Counted from the stretch's first letter, positions 17,436 to 26,890 are shown. The stretch: DNA of 64,000 nt from Halanaeroarchaeum sp. HSR-CO (GCF_024972755.1 NZ_CP087724.1:620001-684000), one strand, 5' to 3'. The notes: generated by a model not told the origin, from the letters alone. Program-made: numbers and translations.

Positions 17436-18097
17436 GCGATATTCCGACTCAGGTCGACGGTGATGCCACCGGAGAGGTCCAGTTTGACCGTCTCCTGGGG
17501 CGCGCTTCGCCCGCGGAACTTCGGCACCGAGAGTCGCGTGTCGATACCGTCGTCGGTGACGTCTGCCGATAGCTGGAAGGCGATGTCCGCGACGTAGTCG
17601 GTGACGTCCCGGTGGTCGGGCACCGCCTGCCCGTCCAGACAGTGGAGCACCCCGATGCTGTTCGTCCGGGTCAGGACTCCAGAAAGGTCGTTCAGAAACC
17701 CCAGGTAGTCGTCGGTCTCCGCCCACTCGAAGACGTCCACGGGGTCGACGACGACGGTCGTCTCCGGGGGAATCTCGTCGATGAGGGCAATCGCCTCCCG
17801 GAGCATCGACGGCGCCCCCGCTGCCGCCTGCGCCGATGACGCCGGACCGAACTCCTTCACGGCGACGCCATCGGGCGGGACGCCGGCCCGGTCCAGGGAA
17901 TCGCGGACGGCGGGGGCCGGACGCATCGTCGTGAGGTAGACCGTCGGGCGTGCGGCGACCATCTCGTGGATGAGTATCTCGGCCTGACTGTTCGGCGGCG
18001 CCGCGAGTTTGACCAGACTGCCACGCGGGATCCCACCGTCCAGCAACCGGTCGAGCGAATCGATACCCGTCGGTAGTCGGTCGATCATCGATGTCAT
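17432..18097 (-). CDS. RecA/KaiC-like (RAD55-type) ATPase-fold protein with degenerate Walker A
   Basis: 221 residues. It opens like a KaiC/RadA-type protein (IDRLPTGIDSLDRLLDGGIPRGSLVKL), but where GxxxxGKT is expected it reads APPNSQAE, so the P-loop lysine is missing. The Walker B strand is present as TTVVVDPVDVFEWAE. The core beta strands (TVYLTTMRPAP, SIGVLHCLDGQ, FQLSADV) and a C-terminal beta hairpin (RLSVPKF... VKLDLSGGITVDLSRNIA) fit the family. It probably does not hydrolyse ATP in the standard way and may be a structural or regulatory paralogue. It is transcribed away from the pilus region. Confidence 0.75.
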   Translation of the reverse strand: MTSMIDRLPTGIDSLDRLLDGGIPRGSLVKLAAPPNSQAEILIHEMVAARPTVYLTTMRPAPAVRDSLDRAGVPPDGVAVKEFGPASSAQAAAGAPSMLREAIALIDEIPPETTVVVDPVDVFEWAETDDYLGFLNDLSGVLTRTNSIGVLHCLDGQAVPDHRDVTDYVADIAFQLSADVTDDGIDTRLSVPKFRGRSAPQETVKLDLSGGITVDLSRNIA

Positions 18098-18608
18098 GGA
18101 CCCTGCCCTCCGGCGACTGGCTCGCGGCGGTCCCCCCGGCGAGCGGCTTCGGTCGGCGACGCAACTCGTTCCATCTGGTCTCGATGGGAGAAAGGCCCTG
18201 TCGGCGTATTGTTATGGCGCGTATTACCCCTCGCTCGCGTGTGTGAGTGTACTGTATACGACTCCCGATTGCTCCTGCTATCGTCACCCCGTGACCGCGA
18301 ACGCCAGGACAGGCCGCCGGCCCCTCCGGCGGTTGTCGAGCGAGTCGACCGTCCGTTCGGGGACCCGGCCCGGAGCGCTTCGCTCACTGCCGGGACGGCT
18401 CCCAGCCATTGTCGGAGTAGTTACCAGAATAGAGCGACTAACCGGCGGGAATATTGTGATTAACAATACCCATCGGGGCGCACTGAACAGAGTGTGCCGA
18501 ACGACCCAACCGAGCTGAACCCGCTGTCGGAGACGGGTGCCCCCGAGTCGGGGCCGGCCCGTGCGACGGGGTGGGGGGTGCCGTTCGGTCGCAACACAAT
18601 ACGAAACC
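18098..18608. other. Gene-free stretch upstream of the pilin gene
   Basis: I find no credible gene in these 511 bases; open frames here are short, Arg/Ser-rich and have no haloarchaeal character. The region holds a GC-rich dyad around 18320-18345, and a perfect dyad TATTGT-N5-ACAATA at 18452-18468 in a locally A/T-rich patch. The probable pilin promoter is near that dyad. Confidence 0.5.
18452..18468. promoter_or_regulatory. Perfect 6+6 dyad TATTGT-N5-ACAATA upstream of pilin gene
   Basis: The arms at 18452-18457 and 18463-18468 are exact inverted copies. The dyad is about 140 bases ahead of the pilin ATG and surrounded by the only A/T-rich bases in the gap. It could be an operator; the spacer GATTA also gives a TATA-like ATTAACAATA on the plus strand. 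Confidence 0.4.
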
Positions 18609-19037
18609 ATGCAACTGAAACAATTCCTCGGTTCGGATGAGGATCGCGCGGTCTCCCCGGTCATCGGCGTCGTGCTCATGCTCACGGCGACGGTGATCAT
18701 CGGAGGCGTCGTGGCCTCGTTCGTGACCGGAATGGGGAGTGGGATGGAGAGTGCGCCGCAGGCGAGCTTCGACTTCGACTACGACGACACGGACAAAAAC
18801 GTCACCATCACGCACGAGGGAGGTGCGACCATTGCCGCTGATCAACTCGAGGTCAGGGTGTCTGGGAACAATACCGATACGATAGAAGTGTCGGATAGGG
18901 TGAATGATTCGGTTTCCACGGGAACGGAGATCGATATTGGTGATGTCTACGATGACGATAAGGTTCGTCTCGTCTGGGAAAGCCCTGACAGCGACAAGAC
19001 CAGCCAACTCGGGAAGTGGGTCGGCCCGGACGCCTGA
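18609..19037 (+). CDS. Type IV pilin (PilA-like)
   Basis: 142 residues from the ATG at 18609. The short charged leader FLGSDEDRAVSPVIGVVLM is a class III signal: prepilin peptidase (PibD) would cut before the hydrophobic helix around RAVSPVIGVVLMLTATVIIGG. That helix is the archaeal type IV pilin N-terminal domain. The mature globular part is small and acidic (ASFDFDYDDTDKNVTITHEGG...) with a few N-x-S/T sites. The frame is open from 18537, but only the 18609 start gives a proper pilin leader. It lies just upstream of a second pilin-like gene and the pilB-pilC operon, which presumably assembles it. Confidence 0.85.
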   Translation: MQLKQFLGSDEDRAVSPVIGVVLMLTATVIIGGVVASFVTGMGSGMESAPQASFDFDYDDTDKNVTITHEGGATIAADQLEVRVSGNNTDTIEVSDRVNDSVSTGTEIDIGDVYDDDKVRLVWESPDSDKTSQLGKWVGPDA

Positions 19038-19153
19038 GTGAGTAAATCCATCGAGTGAGGTACCGATTTTCAGCCATTCCGAACGTGAACGGTTGGCCGC
19101 GAGAGGCTGCCGTTCGGTTCAGGGGACGCGAGCGGTCGCGTCGACGCAGACCA

Positions 19154-20641
19154 ATGACAGAACAGGAAACTGGGAGGAGAGAACGGCAAACCGGCGACGG
19201 GGGAGCGCCGGCTCGGGCGCAGACCGAGACGATCGGGGTCGTCATCCTGATCGGTGTGACCGTCATCGCCAGCGTCGCCCTCGTCGCCGCGGGGGCGTCC
19301 GTGATCGACTCGACACAGCGGTCCGCCGAGGACACGTACGTCGAGCGGTCGCTGGTCCAGTTCGACGCCCGCGCGGACGAGGTATCGCTGGGGGAGTCGA
19401 CCATGGCGCGATCGGATTTCGGTGACACGAAGGGTTTCCGGGTCGACGTCCAGGAGAACGCGGGTCGGATGACCATCGTCCACCACGACGCGAACGGCGA
19501 TGACGACGAGGTCATCTACGACGAGACGCTCGGGGCCGTCAGGCTCCAGCGGGGGGAGACGACGCTGGCCTACCAGGGAGGGGGCGTCTGGCGCAGCGAC
19601 GGAGCGGGGACGGTGATGGTGAGCAAGCCGGCGATGAACTACCGCGATCAGACACTCACATTCCCGGTCGTTCGCGTCCAGGGGAGTGACAGTGCGATGG
19701 GGGCCGTTCGGGCGGTGGTTCGTGACGGAGATTATCGGACGGTACCGGTGTTCCCGAACGAAACGGCCACCTACGCGAGCGGGGTTCCCTACCAGAATAC
19801 GCTTCGCTACGGCCACGTCACGGTCACGGTCGGGGGTGAGTACTACGACGGCTGGGCCAGGTACTGGCGCGAACACACCACGGGACGGGTCTCCGTCGAC
19901 CACGCGAACCGGACCGCGGATCTGGACCTCTACGCGTACGGCACGCTCGGGTCCTTCCAGATGCCCGACGAGGGGGAGGCCATCGAGGTTCGTGGCTACG
20001 CGGGGGCCGAGACGCTCGGGAACTTCAGCGTGGATCTCGCTCCCGACGATACCGATGCGGCACAGTTCGACAACCTGCAGTGGTCGATGTACGCCGAGGA
20101 GGGTGACCAGCAGTTCGAGGTCCATCTCAGGCAGGGAAAACGGGCCCACGGCGAGGGAGCGTGTAAGACCCAGACCGTCGATGCGACGGTGTACTATAGC
20201 GAGACCGGCGGAGACACCTACGAGGGTTGGCACGCCGACGACGCGTTCACGTCGGAATGTACCGACCGGGACGGGGATGGCGTGGCGGACGAGACCCGCC
20301 TCGTGGCGAACCTGACGGGCGAGACCAGACTGGAGCAGACCGAACTGTCCAGCAGTCACCTGACGCACTTCTCGCCGTCGGGGGGTACTGAGATCTCGGG
20401 CGATCCGGGGACCTTCGCGGCCACGTGCGACGATCCCGACTGCGACGAGTCGGCCCCGGTCGGCGACCTGACCGGGTACTACCTCGCCCAGCTCGGGATG
20501 GACTTCGACATCGTCGTCGACGACAAGTCCTCGGATACGGTGAACGAGAACGCCTCTTCGGGGTACATCGAGTATCCCGGCGAGGGCCGAATCACGTATC
20601 TCCACGTCACGGAGAACACCATCGACGTCGAACTGGAATGA
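19154..20641 (+). CDS. Large pilin-like exported protein (haloarchaeal DUF7289-type)
   Basis: 495 residues from the ATG at 19154. The N-terminus is Arg/Gly-rich, then ARAQTETIGVVILIGVTVIASVALVAAG, a pilin-like hydrophobic helix preceded by a charged leader. The long extracellular region is acidic, beta-rich, and contains Cys pairs (ACKTQT... SECTDRDGDG, ATCDDPDCDES) and a calcium-loop-like DRDGDGVADETR. It resembles the large pilin-like proteins found beside haloarchaeal pil operons. It might be a tip or adhesin subunit; that is inference. A very small open frame overlaps its stop (ATGA). Confidence 0.75.
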   Translation: MTEQETGRRERQTGDGGAPARAQTETIGVVILIGVTVIASVALVAAGASVIDSTQRSAEDTYVERSLVQFDARADEVSLGESTMARSDFGDTKGFRVDVQENAGRMTIVHHDANGDDDEVIYDETLGAVRLQRGETTLAYQGGGVWRSDGAGTVMVSKPAMNYRDQTLTFPVVRVQGSDSAMGAVRAVVRDGDYRTVPVFPNETATYASGVPYQNTLRYGHVTVTVGGEYYDGWARYWREHTTGRVSVDHANRTADLDLYAYGTLGSFQMPDEGEAIEVRGYAGAETLGNFSVDLAPDDTDAAQFDNLQWSMYAEEGDQQFEVHLRQGKRAHGEGACKTQTVDATVYYSETGGDTYEGWHADDAFTSECTDRDGDGVADETRLVANLTGETRLEQTELSSSHLTHFSPSGGTEISGDPGTFAATCDDPDCDESAPVGDLTGYYLAQLGMDFDIVVDDKSSDTVNENASSGYIEYPGEGRITYLHVTENTIDVELE

Positions 20642-20772
20642 CGACCACAACGCGCGTGCGGTGCCGGGTCGACGGCCAGGAGGTCGGGGCCACCATGGCC
20701 ACCGATCGGCGTACCCTTGCGGGCCATTCGACCGGCTCACCGCGCCATGGACGGGGGGAGAAGCGATGTTAG
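20638..20772 (+). CDS. Possible 44-residue small protein, overlapping both neighbours
   Basis: An ATG overlaps the stop of the large pilin-like gene (ATGA at 20638), and the reading frame stops inside the start of the next small gene. The encoded peptide (MTTTTRVRCRVDGQEVG... RHGRGEKRC) is basic, unlike typical haloarchaeal proteins. The overlaps are the only support for translation; it could equally be noise. Confidence 0.25.
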   Translation: MTTTTRVRCRVDGQEVGATMATDRRTLAGHSTGSPRHGRGEKRC

Positions 20773-20912
20773 CGACCTTCGGACGGATGCTCGCGTGGGG
20801 GGACGGCCGGGTCGTCGTCCACGAGTGTCGGCGATGTGGCACGACTCTCGACGGACCGGACGCGGCGTGTCCGTTCGGCTGTTCGGCGGGGGTCGTCCAC
20901 TACGAGATCTGA
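20766..20912 (+). CDS. Small zinc-ribbon protein (48 residues)
   Basis: From the ATG at 20766 the protein reads MLATFGRMLAWGDGRVV then HECRRCGTTLDGPDAACPFGCS and ends VVHYEI. Two Cys pairs (CRRC and CPFGC) suit one zinc ion, as in the many haloarchaeal CPxCG-type micro-proteins. The longer upstream extension of the frame (to 20661) has non-haloarchaeal composition and is unlikely to be translated. It probably belongs to the pilus region transcript. A run of nine G follows one base after the stop. Confidence 0.6.
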   Translation: MLATFGRMLAWGDGRVVVHECRRCGTTLDGPDAACPFGCSAGVVHYEI

Positions 20913-21224
20913 CGGGGGGGGGAACACGAGTGATCGACGGCCGGCGTCGAGGTGCTAGGAGCCTGCTACCTGCCAGCTACGTACCGAATACTGTCCATAA
21001 CAAAGCCGACAATCGCCATAGGAGCGGTAGACACGCCGAAGCGACCGTCGGTTCGTCCGGCTGGACGGCAATCGACGGCGCGGCGTGTATCGGGGTGAAA
21101 CACATGCAACGACGCACACACTCGGGGGGTTCACTCGACCGGAGCGACCCACCCGACACGGGGGACGACGTGTCCAGGGACGAACCGGACGCGTCGGGGG
21201 ACGCACAGGCACACCAACGGAGGG
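20913..21224. other. Gene-free stretch upstream of the pilB operon
   Basis: These 312 bases hold a nine-G run (20914-20922), an A/T-richer patch around 20985-21010 (CCATAACAAAGCCGAC), and no convincing gene. An ATG at 21104 starts a 44-codon frame (MQRRTHSGGSLDRSD...) that ends overlapping the pilB GTG start, but it is not supported by anything else. The promoter of the pilB operon should lie here. Confidence 0.4.
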
Positions 21225-24020
21225 GTGACAGTGGCTAAAAGCGACCGACCGGTCTCCGGCGGCGACGGACCGACGTTGCTGCCACCGGTGGACGAGACGC
21301 CGCCGGCGGTCCTGGGGGAGTACACCTGGGCCGCCTACATGCGCGAGCACGGCCACGAAGACGAAATCGAGGCGCTCTACAGCGCGGCCGCGGAACGGGA
21401 CGAACCCGCGGGATGGCTCGAGGGCAGACGAGCCGAGCAGCCGGACGTGCCGGTTCCCGAGGGGGACGCGTGGGAGGCCGTCGCGTTCGATCCGACGGAC
21501 GTCCTCGGATTCCACCCCGACGCGACCGCGCGTCGACTCGAGGAGACCGGCTCCAGTGCCAGGGCCGTCTGGACGGCCTTCGCGGAGTGGATCTGGCGCA
21601 CGCCGGTCACCAAAGACGAGTACACCTGGGAGCACTACAAGTGGGAGTACTTCTACGAGGACGACGGCCGACTGCCGCGAGACGAGAATGGAGCGTTGAT
21701 CGAGTTCGACCCCGCCGAGGCACTGGGCTTCGAGCCCGCGTCGATCGAGGCGCGACTCGACGACCTCGCAGACCGGGCCGAGGCCACGCTCGAACTCGAG
21801 GACCGGCGGACGGTCGACGTCAACCCCGACATCGACGAGGACGACTTCTTCTCCTCGGCCGAGGGCGAGACCACCCTGGTCAACCGCTACGACCTGGAGA
21901 AGGCCGTCTCGATGGACCGGAAACTCGAGTTCACGGAGGTCGAGCGCTACTGGGTGAACGAACCGCACGCCTTCGTCATCATCTTTCACTCGGCGAAGGA
22001 GAACGAGGAGAAGTACTACCTCGTCACGCCGTACCTCAACGAGATCGAAGCCGACCTCGTCGATTTTCTCTCGGGGAAACTCCGGACCGTCATCAGAAAC
22101 GCAGACGAGGCGGTCGGCATCGCGACGACGCCCGAGGAGCGAGCTGCGGTGCTCGAACGGGAGATCGAGGGGTTGCTCGACCGGTACGACCTTCGGAGTG
22201 AATCCACGTCCATTCTCGCGGACGTACGCGAGCGCATCGAATCGGTTCTCGGGGACGGGGACGAACCGGCGCCGGAACCGCCGAATCCCCTCGACGGCAT
22301 CGCGGCACGGCCGGAACCGGTCGTCGTCGAGGAGGACTCGGAGACGCTCACGCCGTATCAGGTACAGAAGTTGCTGCACGTCCTGATACGGGATTTCATC
22401 GGGTACGAGCGGATCGACGGCATCAAACACGACGTGAACGTCGAGGACATCTCCTGTGACGGCTACGACCAGCCGGTGTTCGTCTACCACACCGAGTACG
22501 AGAACCTCATCACCAACGTCCGCCACGGGCGAACGCAACTCGACAACTTCGTCATCAAACTCGCCCAGCGCTCCGGGAAGGGGATCAGCAAGCGGCGACC
22601 CCAGGTCGACGCCACCCTGCCCGACGGCTCGCGAGCCCAGTTGACCCTCGGCGAGGAGGTCTCGGACCACGGGACGAACTACACCATCCGGCAGTTCAAC
22701 GACGTCCCCTTCACGCCCATCGACCTGATCAACTGGAACACGTTCTCGCTCGACCAGATGGCGTTCCTCTGGCTGGCCATCGAGAACAACAAGAGCATCA
22801 TCTTCGCGGGCGGGACCGCCTCGGGGAAGACCACGACGCTGAACGCCGCCTCGCTGTTCATCCCGTCGAACACCAAGATCGTCTCCATCGAGGACACGCG
22901 GGAGGTGGAGCTGCCCCAGCGCAACTGGATCGCCTCGATTACTCGCCCCTCGTTTACGGACGACGACACCGGTAACGTCGACGAGTTCGACCTGCTGGAG
23001 ACCGCGCTCCGCCAGCGCCCCGAGTACATCGCCATGGGCGAGGTCCGGGGCGAGGAGGGGCGGACGCTCTTCCAGGTCATGTCGACCGGCCACACCACGG
23101 TGACGACGTTCCACGCGGACTCCATCGGCGAGGTCCTCAAGCGGTTCACGACCGACCCGATCAACGTCTCGAAGACCATGTTCACCGGCGTGGACCTGGT
23201 CTGTGTGCAGACTCAGACCCGGGTACAGGGCCGGAAGGTCCGCCGGGCGAAGACCATCACCGAGGTGAACCACTACGACGCCGAGAACGACGAGATCAAC
23301 GTCCAGGACGTCTACAAGTGGCATCCCGAGTCCGACAGCCACCGACAGAACGGCGTTCCGAACACCCTCGACGACATCACCTTCGACCAGGGGTGGAGCG
23401 ACGCGCGACTCGACGAGGAACGGGCCAAGCGGAAGGCGGTCCTCGCGTACTTGATCGAGAACGACCTCACGGAGTACGCACAGGTCGCCGCCACCCTGCA
23501 GGCCTTCATGAAGGACCCGGACACGGTCCTGGCGCTAATGGCACGCGGATCGCTCGAGCGGAGCCTCGAGAACCTGCGCGAGATGGAGAGCATCGGCATC
23601 GACGTCCAGCCGGAGAAGGAGGCCCTGGTGCCTCGACCCACCGCCGACGAGGAGATGCGCCGTCAGGTCCGCGAGGTCCTCGCCGAGGCGGAGGAGCGCT
23701 TCCTCGCGGCGTACGAGACGGTCGAACCGAGTCCACTCGTGAGTGCGCTCTCTGACGTGCGACCAGCCGAGGACGTCGTCGTCGAACCGAGTACCGACCC
23801 AGCGGAACCAGAACCAGTGGCCGGCAACGGGAGCGACGCAGAGCCCCCATCGCAGGCCACCTCGGACGATCACGAATCCACTACCATGAACGACAGCGAC
23901 CTGTTCGCGGACCTGCTCGACGACCGCGACCGACTCGACGACATGCTCGACGACGAGACGAACGACCCGTCGTCCGGGACGACCTCGGACGACGAATCGA
24001 CCAGCGACCCACGGAGGTAG
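21225..24020 (+). CDS. pilB: Type IV pilus assembly ATPase PilB (archaeal TadA/VirB11-like)
   Basis: 931 residues from a GTG start after AGGGG; a second GTG two codons later is possible. Cytoplasmic motor for pilus assembly, partner of PilC. It carries Walker [11 protein letters not shown] (about 525-535), the Asp box and Walker B region ([28 protein letters not shown]), and a His box [15 protein letters not shown]. The N-terminal third is unusual: two related modules begin EYTW (about 32 and 132), each with an FDP..xLGF.P sequence. The C-terminus (about 790-931) is an acidic disordered tail rich in Ser, Thr and Asp. A four-base gap separates it from the P1-like gene. It is longer than typical archaeal PilB because of these extensions. 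Confidence 0.95.
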   Translation: MTVAKSDRPVSGGDGPTLLPPVDETPPAVLGEYTWAAYMREHGHEDEIEALYSAAAERDEPAGWLEGRRAEQPDVPVPEGDAWEAVAFDPTDVLGFHPDATARRLEETGSSARAVWTAFAEWIWRTPVTKDEYTWEHYKWEYFYEDDGRLPRDENGALIEFDPAEALGFEPASIEARLDDLADRAEATLELEDRRTVDVNPDIDEDDFFSSAEGETTLVNRYDLEKAVSMDRKLEFTEVERYWVNEPHAFVIIFHSAKENEEKYYLVTPYLNEIEADLVDFLSGKLRTVIRNADEAVGIATTPEERAAVLEREIEGLLDRYDLRSESTSILADVRERIESVLGDGDEPAPEPPNPLDGIAARPEPVVVEEDSETLTPYQVQKLLHVLIRDFIGYERIDGIKHDVNVEDISCDGYDQPVFVYHTEYENLITNVRHGRTQLDNFVIKLAQRSGKGISKRRPQVDATLPDGSRAQLTLGEEVSDHGTNYTIRQFNDVPFTPIDLINWNTFSLDQMAFLWLAIENNKSIIFAGGTASGKTTTLNAASLFIPSNTKIVSIEDTREVELPQRNWIASITRPSFTDDDTGNVDEFDLLETALRQRPEYIAMGEVRGEEGRTLFQVMSTGHTTVTTFHADSIGEVLKRFTTDPINVSKTMFTGVDLVCVQTQTRVQGRKVRRAKTITEVNHYDAENDEINVQDVYKWHPESDSHRQNGVPNTLDDITFDQGWSDARLDEERAKRKAVLAYLIENDLTEYAQVAATLQAFMKDPDTVLALMARGSLERSLENLREMESIGIDVQPEKEALVPRPTADEEMRRQVREVLAEAEERFLAAYETVEPSPLVSALSDVRPAEDVVVEPSTDPAEPEPVAGNGSDAEPPSQATSDDHESTTMNDSDLFADLLDDRDRLDDMLDDETNDPSSGTTSDDESTSDPRR

Positions 24021-24024
24021 ACCA

Positions 24025-24330
24025 ATGGAATACGCACTCGCAGCACTCATCCTGAACGAGACGGGCGAAGAGATCAACGAACACAACCTGACCGCGGTCC
24101 TCGAGGCGGCCGGTGCACCGATAGTGGAATCGCGCACCAAGGCGCTCGTCGCCGCCCTCGAGGGGGTGGACCTGGACACGGCGACGCGGGGCGAATCGGT
24201 GACCGACGGCGGTCGATTCATCTTCGAGGACACCGAATCGGCCGGTGAGACGAACGGGGATTCCGCGGCTACCGAATCGAACGAGGTGACCAAGGCCGAG
24301 AGCGCGGATTCCGAACCGGACGGGGCATAG
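24025..24330 (+). CDS. Ribosomal stalk protein P1/L12-like protein inside the pilus operon
   Basis: 101 residues. The first 50 ([19 protein letters not shown]... [26 protein letters not shown]) read as the N-terminal helical dimerisation domain of archaeal ribosomal protein L12/P1, very close to the haloarchaeal ribosomal version as I recall it. The remainder is an acidic Thr/Ser/Glu-rich tail that lacks the conserved GLGxLFG-type C-terminus, through which true stalk proteins bind translation factors. It sits 4 bases after pilB and 3 bases before pilC, so it is surely co-expressed with them. It is therefore not a normal rpl12 gene but a paralogue recruited to, or hitchhiking in, the pilus system. 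What it binds is unknown; the retained dimer domain suggests protein-protein contact. Confidence 0.85.
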   Translation: MEYALAALILNETGEEINEHNLTAVLEAAGAPIVESRTKALVAALEGVDLDTATRGESVTDGGRFIFEDTESAGETNGDSAATESNEVTKAESADSEPDGA

Positions 24331-24333
24331 GCG

Positions 24334-26358
24334 ATGGCCCGCAGCGTCTTCGATCGGGTCCCGGTGGCCGCGTTGACCCTTGACGTCGATAGCCTCGCCG
24401 ATATCGGGTACCCGCTGTACCGCCGCCTGTTCGACGGCCGTTCGCCACCCGAGGAGTTCGAACGGAAACTCGCCGAAGCGCGCCTGTCGACACCGGTGGA
24501 GGTCTACCTCTCGAAGTCGCTGGCGGTCGGACTGCTGGCCGGCGTCTCGCTGTGGCTCGTGGGGACCTTCCTCGGGTACCTCGCGTTCGTCGTCGCGAAC
24601 GTCCTGTCCGGCCCGCTCATCGGCGTCTCGATACAGAACGAGGGGCTGCTCGCATTCTTCGCGAACGTGCGAACCCCGCTGCTCGTGCTCACGACCGGCG
24701 TCGTCTTCGGGACCCTCGGCTTCGCCGGCGGGTTCGGCGCACTCCTGGCGTACCCCTACTCGGTGTCGTACAATCGCCGTCGGCAGATCAACATGCTGTT
24801 GCCGGACGCCGTCTCGTACATGTACGCGCTCTCGGTCGGTGGCATGAACCAGCTAGAGGTCATCCAGGAGATGGCGAAGGCCGACGACACCTACGGCGAG
24901 GTCTCCCGTGAGTTCCGGAGCATCGTCCAGGAGACCGAGTACTTCGATACGGACTACCGGTCGGCGATCAGGAAGCAGGCGAACAGCTCGCCCAGCGACG
25001 GCCTGCAGGCGTTCCTGATCGACATGCTCTCGATCATCAACAGTGGTGGTGACATGACGGAGTTCCTCGAAGAACAGAAAGAAAAACACATGCGGACGGC
25101 CAGACAGGAACAGGAGGACGTCCTCGAGACCCTCGAACTGTTCGCGGAGATGTACCTCACCATCTCGTTGTTCCCGTTGCTCTTGATCATCGTCTTCGTC
25201 GTGATGGTGCTGCTCGGCGAACTCTCCACGTCGCTCCTGTTCGTAGCCGTCTACGGGCTGATTCCGATAACGGCGGTCCTCTTTTTGGGGCTCGTCGCCA
25301 CCGTCACGCGTGACGAATTCGGCACGGGTACCATCTCGACCGAGGGCGAGAACGCGTGGCTCGAAGCCGAGACGGAGACGGGCGTCTGGAACCGCGGCCT
25401 GATCGAAGCCTTCGTCGGCACCTACCGCATCTTCGGCCGGATCGCCGAGCGGGAACGGATCTACGACGTGGTGCAGGTGGCGAAACGACCGCATCACTTC
25501 TTCCGCGACAACCCGCTGTACACGCTCGCCGTTACGGTGCCCGCCACGATCGCACTGGTCGGCGGGCTCCTGGCGACGAACGCGGTACCAACGACGTGGA
25601 ACGGCCTGGTCCGGCAGCCGATCTGGGGGACGTTCGTCTACCTGTTCGCCCCGCTGTACGTGATCGCCCTCCCACTCGCGGTGTTCCACGAGTGGAACGT
25701 CCGCTCACGCACCGCGGTCCTCGAGACACTGACGGACGACCTCCGGAAGCTGGCCAGCGTGAACGACACCGGGATGACCCTGCTCGAATCCATCGGGACG
25801 GTCGGTCGGACCTCCTCTGGGAAACTCGCCCGGGAGCTTCAGGGGATGTACGACAACGTCAACTACGGGATGAGTCTGCGCGAGTCGCTCGTCGAGTTCA
25901 ACAACCGGTACCGCATCCCGCGGCTGGCGCGGACCGTGAAACTCATCAGTAAGTCCCAGGAGGCGTCCAGTCAGATCACCACGGTGTTGCGGACCGCCGC
26001 GACCGCCAGCGAGAACCAGGACGACCTGGATCGCGAGCGCCGGTCCCGGACACGGATGCAGGTCGCCATCATCGTGATGACCTTCGTGGCGATGCTCGGC
26101 GTCCTCGTCATTCTCAAGACACAGTTCATCGACGTCATGGCCGGCCTGACCGACGGGAGCGGCCGAGGGTCGCTGGGCTTCGGTGGCGCGGTGGACACGG
26201 GCCAACTCTCGTTGCTGTTCTTCCACGCCATCTCGCTGCAGGCCGTCCTCACGGGCATCAGCGCCGGCTACCTCCGGAACAACAGCCTCCTCGCGGGCGC
26301 GAAGTACGTCGTCGCCCTCTCGACGGTCGCCCTCGTGGTGTGGACGGTGGTGAGCTGA
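24334..26358 (+). CDS. pilC: Type IV pilus membrane platform protein PilC (TadC/GspF-like)
   Basis: 674 residues with two GspF/T2SSF domains. The first (about 150-300) begins NRRRQINMLLPDAVSYMYAL with EVIQEMA, then LFAEMYLTISLFPLLLII. The second (about 455-600) reads VLETLTDDLRKLASVNDTGMTLLESI... YGMSLRESLVEFNNRY. About eight or nine transmembrane helices lie near 60-145, 255-320, 400-450 and 570-674. It is the inner-membrane platform that couples PilB to pilin insertion. It starts 3 bases after the P1-like gene and ends 1 base before the next gene, so the operon is tight. Confidence 0.95.
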   Translation: MARSVFDRVPVAALTLDVDSLADIGYPLYRRLFDGRSPPEEFERKLAEARLSTPVEVYLSKSLAVGLLAGVSLWLVGTFLGYLAFVVANVLSGPLIGVSIQNEGLLAFFANVRTPLLVLTTGVVFGTLGFAGGFGALLAYPYSVSYNRRRQINMLLPDAVSYMYALSVGGMNQLEVIQEMAKADDTYGEVSREFRSIVQETEYFDTDYRSAIRKQANSSPSDGLQAFLIDMLSIINSGGDMTEFLEEQKEKHMRTARQEQEDVLETLELFAEMYLTISLFPLLLIIVFVVMVLLGELSTSLLFVAVYGLIPITAVLFLGLVATVTRDEFGTGTISTEGENAWLEAETETGVWNRGLIEAFVGTYRIFGRIAERERIYDVVQVAKRPHHFFRDNPLYTLAVTVPATIALVGGLLATNAVPTTWNGLVRQPIWGTFVYLFAPLYVIALPLAVFHEWNVRSRTAVLETLTDDLRKLASVNDTGMTLLESIGTVGRTSSGKLARELQGMYDNVNYGMSLRESLVEFNNRYRIPRLARTVKLISKSQEASSQITTVLRTAATASENQDDLDRERRSRTRMQVAIIVMTFVAMLGVLVILKTQFIDVMAGLTDGSGRGSLGFGGAVDTGQLSLLFFHAISLQAVLTGISAGYLRNNSLLAGAKYVVALSTVALVVWTVVS

Positions 26359-26359
26359 C

Positions 26360-26890
26360 GTGCCCGGGAGCCATCGCCCTGCCGACGACCGAGCGACGGA
26401 CGGCCGCCGTGGCCAGACGACGCTCGATTTCGTCCTGGCCATCGGGGTGTTCATCGTCGCCGTCGCGTTCGTCTTCGGCTTCGTCCCGGGGATGGTCGAT
26501 CCGTTCACGCAGGACCAGGCCGAGGGACAGGTCGCGGATCGGGTGGCCGACGCCGTCGTCGACGACCTCACCGACGGCGTGGACGAGCCCGGCGAACTGA
26601 ACGAGACGAAGACGGTGGCGTTCTTCGACGGTCCCGCCGACCTCGCCGACCGCGCCGGCGTCGACTCGCGGTACGGGATCACCGTGTCGCTGGGTCGCCC
26701 GGTCGACGGCGAGGATGATCTGCAGGTGCTCTGTGGAGAGAGCGGGGACGTCCACTCCTGTAGCGCTGGTGGCGAGGCCCTGCAGATCGGCGATTCGGTA
26801 CCGGCGTCGAGTACGACCATCGGAACTGCTCGGCGAACGGTGCTAGTCGACGACCAGATAGCCATCGTTCACGTACAGGTGTGGTCGTGA
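26360..26890 (+). CDS. Pilin-like protein of the pil operon (DUF7287-type)
   Basis: 176 residues from a GTG start one base after pilC. A charged leader (DDRATDGRRGQTTLDF) leads into a hydrophobic helix (VLAIGVFIVAVAFVFGFVPG), the layout of a class III signal peptide. The mature part is short, acidic and beta-rich, with two Cys (LCGESGD and SCSAGG) that may form a disulphide. It is probably a minor pilin or pseudopilin. The stop overlaps the next start by one base (TGATG). Confidence 0.75.
   Translation: MPGSHRPADDRATDGRRGQTTLDFVLAIGVFIVAVAFVFGFVPGMVDPFTQDQAEGQVADRVADAVVDDLTDGVDEPGELNETKTVAFFDGPADLADRAGVDSRYGITVSLGRPVDGEDDLQVLCGESGDVHSCSAGGEALQIGDSVPASSTTIGTARRTVLVDDQIAIVHVQVWS

Noticed and set aside
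19070-20842. Long minus-strand open frame opposite the large pilin-like gene
   Set aside because: It mirrors a well-supported plus-strand gene, is Arg/Val/His-rich and lacks domain features. It is a frame shadow typical of high-GC DNA.
20955-23342. 795-codon minus-strand open frame opposite pilB
   Set aside because: pilB on the plus strand has clear Walker and His-box motifs. The opposite frame has no recognisable motif and an atypical composition.
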